A stretch of 12,245 nucleotides of DNA from Pedococcus sp. (GTDB lineage Bacteria > Actinomycetota > Actinomycetes > Actinomycetales > Dermatophilaceae): contig JAICSZ010000023.1 of NCBI GenBank assembly GCA_025936615.1, positions 1 to 12,245 on the forward strand, in the 5' to 3' direction. The translations under genes were made by a program, and so were the position numbers. Positions 6,986-12,245 of this stretch are shown here, piece by piece. Under the pieces are notes generated by a model. It had not been told where the DNA came from and did not search any database. It saw only the letters and a list, made by a program, of their open reading frames with translations. How positions within the stretch are numbered: position 1 is the first letter of the stretch; the number at the start of each line of letters is the position of its first letter.

Positions 6986-8503
6986 CTAGCGACGACCCAG
7001 CTCGGCGGCCAGCTGGAGCCGCACGGCCAGCCGCACCGCGGGGTCGTCGAGGTCGAGACCGGCCAGGTCGGCAATGCGTGCCATGCGGTAGCGCATGGTG
7101 TTGGGGTGCACGTGGATGGCCCGCGCGGCCTGCGCAGGGGCGCCGGGGTGGTCCAGCCACGCCGCCAGCGTCTCGACGTAGTCGCTGCCGCGCTCGGCGT
7201 CGTGGTCCCGCAGCAGGGACACCGGACCGAGCACGTCCTCACCGAGCGCCGCCGCGGCGCGCATCACGGTCACCTCGGCCCAGAGCTCCTCGTGGGTGCG
7301 TGCCGGATCGCCCTGCGACGCCGCGCGATCCGCCTCCAGCGCCTCGCGTTGGGAGCGTTCCAGCTCCGCGGGCCGGTATGCCGGTCGGCCGGCCCTGGCG
7401 GTCAGGCCGAGGTCCTTGCCGCCCGCCACCGCCACCACGGTGGTCAGCCAGGCCCACGACCCGGGTGAGCCGTCCTCGGACGCACGCACCACGGCATACA
7501 CACGTCCGTCGAGGTCGGCCAGCAGCGGGTGCGGCCAGGCGTGCCGTCGGCACACCGACTCCCACACGTCGGGCAGCCGCGCCGGGTCCCCGTGCCCGCC
7601 GAGCGCCACCGCTCGCCAGGGCCCTGTGGGCAGCCACTCGTCCGCGCCCGCGGCACTGCCCGACAGCACCCCGCGCAGCCGGTCCGCGGCCACTCGTCGA
7701 GTCAGGTCCGACTGGGCGCGCAGGCGCAGCAGGTGCAGGGCCACGACCGACCCGGCCTGAGTCAGCTCGGCGACGACCGCGGGCGCGGGCCGTTCCTCGA
7801 CCACCGCCCAGATCGACCCGAGCCACTCGCCGCCGGCCCGCACCGGCACGACGAGCCGCGGCTTGGTGTCGCCGGTGGCGGGCACGTAGACCGGCTCGTT
7901 GGATCTGGCCAGCCGCCGGAACACGCCCTGCGCCCGGAGCGTGGCGAGCACCTCGTCGGGCACGCGGCGGCCGACGATCGTCGAGACCCGGGCCGAGTCC
8001 GTGAGGTCCTGGCGGCTGGAGTAGGCCAGCACCCGCGACTGGGCGTCCTCGATGGTCACCGGTGCGTCGACAAGGGCGGCGGCGGCGTCGGCGAGGGTGA
8101 ACAGGTCGTCCTGCACCGGGGCGTCCTCGCGCCGGCTGGCCCCGAGTGCGGCCCGGTCGATGACGCCGCGCAACAGCCAGACGAGGTGTGCCCACGACGC
8201 CTGCTCGGCGAGCTCGACGAGGGCGACCCGCTCGCGGCGGGCGCGTTCGCGCACCGTCCGGCGCCGCGCCAGGCTGCGGCGCAGCACCACCCCGCCGGCG
8301 CCGGCCCGAGCCGCCGCCGACACCAGGTCGGCCGCCGACTCCGCCGTCTCGACCCCCACGCCGAGCACTAGGTCGCCGGGCTGGCCGACCACCGCTTGGG
8401 CCGGCTCGGCGATCGTGACGTCGTCCACCTCTGCTCCGGGCTGTTCCACGCCGAGGGTGAGCAACCCTGCGAGGGTTCCCACGAGGTCGGGGATGGCGAG
8501 CAT
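6986..8503 (-). CDS. PucR/CdaR-family transcriptional regulator
   Basis: DNA-binding regulator of 505 residues. The N-terminal portion (about 1-110, MLAIPDLVGTLAGLL...) matches the PucR-type ligand-sensing domain. A GAF-like region follows around 140-270 (FTLADAAAALVDAPVTIEDA), then a less conserved central segment. The C-terminal helix-turn-helix spans about 441-500. It has the family pattern of a TLAAWLDH helix, AARAIHVHPNTMRYRM (H466, N468, T469, R471, Y472, R473) and IADLAGLDLDDP. The usual HRNT is HPNT here. PucR-family proteins are often activators of purine, amino-acid or other nitrogen catabolism. The start is set at the ATG reading leftward from 8503, where family homology begins. 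No Shine-Dalgarno is visible, so the message may be leaderless. The gene is divergent from an FAD amino-acid dehydrogenase-like gene, its likely target. The open frame beyond 8503 is a shadow of that gene. Confidence 0.92.
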   Translation of the reverse strand: MLAIPDLVGTLAGLLTLGVEQPGAEVDDVTIAEPAQAVVGQPGDLVLGVGVETAESAADLVSAAARAGAGGVVLRRSLARRRTVRERARRERVALVELAEQASWAHLVWLLRGVIDRAALGASRREDAPVQDDLFTLADAAAALVDAPVTIEDAQSRVLAYSSRQDLTDSARVSTIVGRRVPDEVLATLRAQGVFRRLARSNEPVYVPATGDTKPRLVVPVRAGGEWLGSIWAVVEERPAPAVVAELTQAGSVVALHLLRLRAQSDLTRRVAADRLRGVLSGSAAGADEWLPTGPWRAVALGGHGDPARLPDVWESVCRRHAWPHPLLADLDGRVYAVVRASEDGSPGSWAWLTTVVAVAGGKDLGLTARAGRPAYRPAELERSQREALEADRAASQGDPARTHEELWAEVTVMRAAAALGEDVLGPVSLLRDHDAERGSDYVETLAAWLDHPGAPAQAARAIHVHPNTMRYRMARIADLAGLDLDDPAVRLAVRLQLAAELGRR

Positions 8504-8638
8504 GCGCCGAGCATGACGCGCTTTGTGTCCTGAGCACAAGCGGCGGTGACCCCTTTGTGCGCTCCGGCCGAGGCGGCATACCTCGGCGCTCGGGACGATG
8601 GAGAAAGGACCACCTCCCGCCCTCCACCGAAGGAAGCC
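8504..8638. promoter_or_regulatory. Divergent promoter region with repeated TTTGTG half-sites
   Basis: This 135-base gap separates the PucR-type regulator (leftward) from the FAD oxidoreductase (rightward), so it must drive both. It contains CTTTGTG at 8521-8527 and again at 8553-8559, 32 bases apart, or about three helical turns. An inverted CACAAG lies at 8535-8540; the first pair forms TTGTG-N7-CACAA (8523-8539). A weak rightward promoter could be TTGTGC (8555-8560), 16 bases, CATACC (8577-8582). A weak leftward one could use the complement of 8534-8539 as its -35. The repeats fit an operator for the divergently encoded regulator, but this is inference from position. The ribosome-binding site AAGGA at 8630-8634 belongs to the rightward gene. 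Confidence 0.5.
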
Positions 8639-9919
8639 ATGACCTCCGCCGCCACGACCACCACCGCCTCCGGCCTGCCCGTCCCCCAGCGTGTCGCCGT
8701 CGTCGGCGCCGGCATGGTCGGCCTGGCCACCGCCTGGTTCCTCCAGGAGCGGGGCGTCGAGGTCGTCGTCCTCGACCGCGAGGGCGTCGCTGCGGGGTCG
8801 TCGTGGGGCAACGCCGGCTGGCTCACCCCCGGGATCGCCACGCCGCTGCCCGAGCCGGCCGTCCTGAAGTACGGCCTGCGGGCGGTGCTGTCGCCCTCCT
8901 CGCCGGTCTACGTGCCGCCGAGCGCGGACCCGAGGTTCCTCAAGTTCGTCACCGGCTTCACCCGCCACTCGACGATGAAGGCCTGGAAGAAGGCCATGGG
9001 CTCGCTGGTGCCGGTCAACGACCTGTCGCTGGAGAGCTTCGACCTGCTCAAGGCCGGCGGGGTGCAGGCCGACACCCACGAGGCGAAGTCGTTCCTCGCG
9101 TCGTTCCGCACCGCGCAGGAGCGCACGACCCTCCTCGAGGAGATCGAGCACATCCACGCGGCCGGCCAGCACATCGAGTTCGAGGCGCTCGACGGCGACC
9201 AGGCCCGTGCGATCGAGCCGTCGCTGTCCGACGAGATCGGCGCCGCGATCCTGCTCAAGGGGCAGCGCTTCATCAACCCGGGCGAGTTCGTCCACGCTCT
9301 CGCCGACTCGGTCAAGGCGCGCGGCGGCAAGGTGGTCGACGGCGCGACGGTCACCGGCGTCCGGGACACCGGCCACGGCGTGGCCGTCAGCACCTCCGAG
9401 GGCTCGGTCGAGGAGTTCGACGCGGTCGTGCTCGCCACCGGCGCCTGGCTGGGCCAGCTCGCGCGGCAGTTCGGCGTGCGCAAGGTGGTGCAGGCCGGGC
9501 GTGGGTACTCCTTCTCCGTCGAGCTGGACCAGGTGCCCAACGGGCCCGTCTACTTCCCGGCCGAGCGAGTCGCCTGCACGCCGATCGGCGACCGGCTGCG
9601 CGTCGCCGGGATGATGGAGTTCCGCAAGCCCGAGGCCGCGCTCGACCAGCGCCGGATCAAGGCGATTGCCGAGGCCGCCCGCCCGCTGCTGCGCGGCGCC
9701 GACCTCGACAACCGCCAGGACGAGTGGGTCGGTTCGCGGCCGTGCACCGCCGACGGGCTGCCGCTGATCGGCGCCACGAAGTCCCCGCGGGTGTTCGCCG
9801 CGGGTGGGCACGGCATGTGGGGCATCACCCTCGGCCCGGTGACCGGCCGCCTCCTCGCCGAGACGATGGTGACCGGCAAGCAGGTCGAGCAGCTGCGCCC
9901 CTTCAGCCCCCTGCGCTGA
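8639..9919 (+). CDS. FAD-dependent oxidoreductase, D-amino-acid dehydrogenase (DadA)-like
   Basis: Flavoprotein of 426 residues in the DAO superfamily, close in size to DadA (about 430). Members strip hydrogen from D-amino acids or other secondary/tertiary amines to give a keto acid and ammonia, passing electrons to the respiratory chain or oxygen. The FAD dinucleotide fold is near the N-terminus: G23, G25 and G28 (VVGAGMVGLATAW) with D46 at the end of the second strand. GSSWGNAGWLTPG resembles the DadA segment around SCGNAG. The C-terminal FAD-contact segment is GGHGMWGITLGPVTGRL. ATG 8639 is preferred because of AAGGA at 8630-8634; an in-frame GTG at 8546 would overlap the putative operator. 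The first 17 residues (Thr/Ala-rich) are a non-conserved extension. The divergent PucR-type gene probably controls it. Related sarcosine, proline or glycine oxidases remain possible, so the exact substrate is unassigned. Confidence 0.87.
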   Translation: MTSAATTTTASGLPVPQRVAVVGAGMVGLATAWFLQERGVEVVVLDREGVAAGSSWGNAGWLTPGIATPLPEPAVLKYGLRAVLSPSSPVYVPPSADPRFLKFVTGFTRHSTMKAWKKAMGSLVPVNDLSLESFDLLKAGGVQADTHEAKSFLASFRTAQERTTLLEEIEHIHAAGQHIEFEALDGDQARAIEPSLSDEIGAAILLKGQRFINPGEFVHALADSVKARGGKVVDGATVTGVRDTGHGVAVSTSEGSVEEFDAVVLATGAWLGQLARQFGVRKVVQAGRGYSFSVELDQVPNGPVYFPAERVACTPIGDRLRVAGMMEFRKPEAALDQRRIKAIAEAARPLLRGADLDNRQDEWVGSRPCTADGLPLIGATKSPRVFAAGGHGMWGITLGPVTGRLLAETMVTGKQVEQLRPFSPLR

Positions 9920-9937
9920 GTCCCCATACCTCTCCAC

Positions 9938-10005
9938 CAAAACGGGGGTTGCGTCGGCGGAACAGGAGCAATGACTCCCGGTTCAGTTGCGCAACCCCCG
10001 TTTTG
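9938..10005. terminator. Large symmetric hairpin, probable bidirectional terminator
   Basis: Perfect 16-base inverted repeat: left arm CAAAACGGGGGTTGCG at 9938-9953, right arm CGCAACCCCCGTTTTG at 9990-10005, separated by 36 bases. The spacer holds a nested stem: GAAC (9960-9963) with GTTC (9981-9984), and GGAG (9965-9968) with CTCC (9975-9978) around a 6-base loop. A-tract and T-tract sit at the outer ends, so on either strand the GC-rich stem is followed by four T/U residues, as in bidirectional intrinsic terminators. It begins 19 bases after the oxidoreductase stop and ends 44 bases before the csoR promoter, which suits insulation of the copper operon. The long inner spacer is unusual for a simple terminator; a dispersed palindromic repeat is the alternative. 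Confidence 0.7.
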
Positions 10006-10048
10006 CCGTGTCCCGGGTGGCCATCACAGGCAACGCCTCTCCGCATTG

Positions 10049-10076
10049 TTGACTTCATACCTCAGGGGGGTATGTT
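10049..10076 (+). promoter_or_regulatory. csoR-copZ-copA promoter
   Basis: A near-consensus sigma-70/SigA-type promoter: -35 TTGACT at 10049-10054, 16-base spacer, -10 TATGTT at 10071-10076. The predicted transcription start is about 10082-10085, coinciding with the csoR ATG at 10084, so the csoR mRNA is probably leaderless. The CsoR operator fills the spacer and overlaps the -10, so repressor binding would block RNA polymerase. Confidence 0.75.
10056..10074 (+). promoter_or_regulatory. CsoR operator
   Basis: Inverted repeat CATACC-N7-GGTATG (CATACCTCAGGGGGGTATG) with a G-run in the centre. It has the TACC/GGTA arms and G/C tract typical of operators for the CsoR/RcnR family. It lies between and over the -35 and -10 elements directly ahead of csoR. 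Expected behaviour, from the family: apo-CsoR binds and represses; Cu(I) binding releases it. The same 19 bases include an ATG at 10072 in frame with csoR, which is therefore unlikely to be a start. Confidence 0.78.
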
Positions 10077-10083
10077 GTTGGCT

Positions 10084-10389
10084 ATGGCGACGAGCGAGAA
10101 CCCCCCTCCCTACGGCTACACCGCCCTCAAGGACAGCCACCTCAAGCGGCTGCGGCGCATCGAGGGACAGGTGCGCGGCCTGCAGCGCATGGTCCAGGAG
10201 GACAAGTACTGCATCGACATCCTCACCCAGGTGTCGGCCGCCACCAAGGCGCTCCAGTCGTTCTCGCTCGAGCTCCTCGAAGAGCACCTCGAGCACTGCG
10301 TCGTCGACGCCGCCCGCAAGGGCGGCCCCGAGGCGCAGGACAAGGTTCGCGAGGCCTCCGACGCCATCGCCCGCCTGGTCCGGTCCTGA
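10084..10389 (+). CDS. csoR: Copper-sensing transcriptional repressor CsoR
   Basis: Cytosolic all-alpha repressor of 101 residues that binds DNA without a helix-turn-helix and is released by Cu(I). The Cu(I) ligand triad is visible as C43 (KYCIDI), H68 and C72 (EEHLEHCV), with Y42 as the second-shell tyrosine. This Cys-His-Cys pattern is that of copper sensors rather than nickel (RcnR) or formaldehyde (FrmR) relatives. The conserved basic N-terminal helix is LKRLRRIEGQVRGLQRMV (residues 20-37). The start is taken at ATG 10084 because the in-frame ATG at 10072 falls inside the -10/operator. There is no Shine-Dalgarno and the predicted transcript begins at or next to the ATG. It heads an operon with copZ (28-base gap) and copA, so it is autoregulated and controls copper export. 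Confidence 0.95.
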   Translation: MATSENPPPYGYTALKDSHLKRLRRIEGQVRGLQRMVQEDKYCIDILTQVSAATKALQSFSLELLEEHLEHCVVDAARKGGPEAQDKVREASDAIARLVRS

Positions 10390-10417
10390 CCCCCACCCCA
10401 ACGAAACGGAGCACCCG

Positions 10418-10636
10418 ATGAGCACCCAGACCTTCGACGTCGTCGGCATGACCTGCGGCCACTGCGCGAGCGCCGTCACCGAGGAGCTCAGCGCCCTCGA
10501 CGGCGTCACCGACGTGCAGGTCGACCTGGTCGCCGGCGGCACCTCCCACGTCGCCGTCGCGGCCGACCGCGAGCTGACCCCGGCCGAGGTGGACGCCGCC
10601 CTCGACGAGGCGGGCAACTACAGCCTGGTCCGATGA
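10418..10636 (+). CDS. copZ: Copper chaperone CopZ (heavy-metal-associated domain)
   Basis: Small cytosolic Cu(I) chaperone of 72 residues consisting of a single HMA (beta-alpha-beta-beta-alpha-beta) domain. The metal site is GMTCGHC with C13 and C16; the His between them is frequent in actinobacterial copies. In characterised systems CopZ hands Cu(I) to the CopA ATPase and can deliver it to CsoR. ATG 10418 has GGAG at 10408-10411, 6 bases upstream. The stop overlaps the copA start by 4 bases (ATGA), so translation of the two is coupled. Mercury-transport MerP is a structural relative, but the copper neighbours settle the assignment. Confidence 0.93.
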   Translation: MSTQTFDVVGMTCGHCASAVTEELSALDGVTDVQVDLVAGGTSHVAVAADRELTPAEVDAALDEAGNYSLVR

Positions 10637-12245
10637 CCACCCCCACCCGCGACGTCGAGCTCGTCATCGGGGGCATGACCTGCGCCTCCTGCGCGGCGCG
10701 GGTGGAGAAGAAGCTCAACAAGCTCGACGGGGTCACCGCCACGGTCAACTACGCCACCGAGAAGGCCCGGGTCAGCTTCCCCGACGCCCTCACCCCCGAG
10801 GACCTGGTCCACACCGTCGAGCAGACGGGGTACACCGCGACCCTTCCCGTGGTGGACGCGGAGGGTCCCGCCGCAAGCAACGCCGAGACCGACCAGGACC
10901 GTGACCTGCGCACCCTGCGCCAGCGGTTCTACATCTCGGCCGCCCTGGCCGTGCCGGTGATTGCGCTGGCGATGGTCCCGGCCTGGCAGTTCCGCAACTG
11001 GCAGTGGGCCTCGCTGGTACTCGCCGCGCCGGTCGTCGTGTGGGGTGGCTGGCCGTTCCACCGCGCCGCGGTGCAGAACCTACGACACGGCCAGTCGACC
11101 ATGGACACCCTCATCTCGGTCGGCACCATCGCAGCCTTCGGCTGGTCCCTCTACGCACTCTTCTTCGGCACCGCAGGCATGCCCGGCATGACCCACCCCT
11201 TCGAGCTCACCCTCCAGCGCAGCGACGGCAGCGGCAACATCTACCTCGAGGCGGCTGCCGGTGTCACCGCCTTCCTCCTGGCCGGCCGCTACGCGAAGGC
11301 CAGGGCCAAGCGCGCTTCCGGTGCGGCGCTGCGGGCCCTGCTCGAGATGGGCGCCAAGGACGTCACCGTGCTCCGCGGGGAGGGCGATGCCACCCGCGAG
11401 GTGCGGGTGCCGGTCTCCGAGCTGACCGTCGGGACCCGGTTCGTGGTGCGTCCCGGCGAGAAGGTCGCGACGGACGGCGAGGTGGAGCAGGGCACCAGCG
11501 CCGTCGACGTCTCGATGGTCACCGGTGAGTCCGTGCCCGCCGAGGTCGGTCCCGGCGACCCCGTCATCGGGGCCACGGTCAACGCCGGAGGCCGGCTGGT
11601 CGTCCGCGCTACCCGGGTCGGCGCCGACACCCAGCTCGCGCAGATGGCCCAGCTGGTGGAGGACGCCCAGAACGGCAAGGCCCAGGTGCAGCGGCTCGCC
11701 GACCGCATCAGCGGCGTCTTCGTGCCGGTCGTCATCGTCCTCGCGCTCGCGACCCTCGGGACCTGGGTCGCCATCGGGGGAGGCTGGACCGCGGCCTTCA
11801 CCGCTGCCGTGGCAGTGCTCATCGTCGCCTGCCCGTGCGCCCTCGGCCTCGCGACGCCGACCGCGCTCATGGTGGGCACCGGTCGCGGCGCCCAGCTGGG
11901 TCTGCTGATCCGCGGGCCCGAGGTGCTCGAGTCGACCAGGCAGGTGGACACCGTCGTGCTCGACAAGACGGGCACGGTGACCACCGGGCGCATGGCGCTG
12001 CAGGACGTCGTCCCGGCCGAGGGCGAGGCCGCCGGCCAGGTCCTACGACTTGCCGGTGCCGTCGAGAAGGCATCCGAGCACCCGGTGGCGGCGGCCATCG
12101 CCAAGGCCGCTGCCGTGGACGCCAGCCTGCCGCCGGTGACGGACTTCTCGTCCACGCCCGGTCTCGGGGTGCAGGGCACCGTGGAGGGCCACGCCGTGGT
12201 GGTCGGGCGGCCGCGGCTGCTCGCCGACTGGTCGGTGCCGGTCCC
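10633..12245 (+). CDS. copA: Copper-exporting P1B-type ATPase CopA (3' end cut by window)
   Basis: Membrane ATPase exporting Cu(I) across the cytoplasmic membrane. The first 537 codons are present of the roughly 740-760 usual. It has one N-terminal HMA domain with GMTCASC (C17, C20), then membrane helices near 99-117, 123-142, 158-178, 203-220, 358-380 and 388-410. Actuator-domain TGES is T297-S300. The transmembrane metal site CPC is C400-P401-C402, diagnostic of P1B-1 Cu(I) pumps. The phosphorylated aspartate is D444 in DKTGT. Nucleotide-domain SEHP has H483-P484, and GLG is at 510-512. The hinge (GDGxND) and last two helices lie beyond base 12245. The loop between helices 3 and 4 (about 179-203) carries M183, M186 and H188 on the outside. 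Start ATG 10633 overlaps the copZ stop. It is expressed from the csoR promoter and induced by copper (family knowledge). Confidence 0.96.
   Translation, partial: MTTPTRDVELVIGGMTCASCAARVEKKLNKLDGVTATVNYATEKARVSFPDALTPEDLVHTVEQTGYTATLPVVDAEGPAASNAETDQDRDLRTLRQRFYISAALAVPVIALAMVPAWQFRNWQWASLVLAAPVVVWGGWPFHRAAVQNLRHGQSTMDTLISVGTIAAFGWSLYALFFGTAGMPGMTHPFELTLQRSDGSGNIYLEAAAGVTAFLLAGRYAKARAKRASGAALRALLEMGAKDVTVLRGEGDATREVRVPVSELTVGTRFVVRPGEKVATDGEVEQGTSAVDVSMVTGESVPAEVGPGDPVIGATVNAGGRLVVRATRVGADTQLAQMAQLVEDAQNGKAQVQRLADRISGVFVPVVIVLALATLGTWVAIGGGWTAAFTAAVAVLIVACPCALGLATPTALMVGTGRGAQLGLLIRGPEVLESTRQVDTVVLDKTGTVTTGRMALQDVVPAEGEAAGQVLRLAGAVEKASEHPVAAAIAKAAAVDASLPPVTDFSSTPGLGVQGTVEGHAVVVGRPRLLADWSVPV

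Noticed and set aside
8546..8638. Alternative GTG start for the FAD oxidoreductase at 8546.
   Set aside because: It would overlap the putative operator, lacks a ribosome-binding site and adds no conserved sequence; ATG 8639 has AAGGA at good spacing.
8504..9940. The minus-strand frame of the PucR-type gene stays open far upstream, suggesting a protein of nearly 1000 residues.
   Set aside because: Beyond 8503 it is antisense to a well-supported flavoprotein and reads as low-complexity Arg/Gly/Leu-rich sequence; PucR homology starts at the ATG ending at 8503.
10072..10083. ATG at 10072 as an earlier csoR start.
   Set aside because: It lies within the -10 box and operator, upstream of the predicted transcription start.
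1..12245. tRNA or rRNA genes, CRISPR repeats, transposases, phage genes or riboswitches.
   Set aside because: None found by reading both strands; almost all sequence is accounted for by the listed genes.

Overview
The window is very GC-rich, its codons end almost always in G or C, and its genes are packed with 4-base stop/start overlaps. Together with a PucR-type regulator, a CsoR copper sensor and an apparently leaderless csoR transcript, this points to an actinomycete chromosome, perhaps a Micrococcales or Propionibacteriales relative; the lineage is a guess. There are no RNA genes, insertion sequences, CRISPR arrays or phage genes, and no intergenic stretch exceeds about 165 bases.

Region 1 (2-6985, + strand) is a polyol uptake and catabolism operon entered mid-gene. 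It holds two ABC-transporter permeases (the first cut by the window edge), a long-chain mannitol/arabitol-type dehydrogenase, two different zinc-dependent medium-chain dehydrogenases, a xylulokinase and a small cupin protein. The apparent logic is to import a sugar alcohol, oxidise it to a ketose (fructose or D-xylulose), and phosphorylate D-xylulose to D-xylulose 5-phosphate for the pentose phosphate pathway. No solute-binding protein, ATPase or sugar regulator is visible; they would lie upstream or elsewhere.

Region 2 (6986-9919) is a divergent pair: a PucR/CdaR-family regulator on the minus strand, and an FAD-dependent D-amino-acid-dehydrogenase-like oxidoreductase on the plus strand. The 135-base gap between them carries repeated CTTTGTG/CACAAG half-sites that could be the operator. 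The regulator gene ends tail-to-tail against the cupin gene with no spacer.

Region 3 (9938-10005) is a large near-symmetric hairpin with perfect 16-base arms and a nested inner stem. It separates region 2 from the copper operon and looks like a bidirectional terminator or a dispersed palindromic element.

Region 4 (10049-12245, + strand) is a copper-resistance operon, csoR-copZ-copA. A CsoR operator is embedded in the promoter spacer, the csoR message is probably leaderless, and copA runs off the right edge before its ATP-binding and hinge signatures are complete.

Nearly everything here belongs to known families. I see no clearly novel system. The most unusual points are the three-dehydrogenase polyol set, the 68-base hairpin, the leaderless csoR start inside its own regulatory region, and an apparent excess of the 7-mer GGCATAC.
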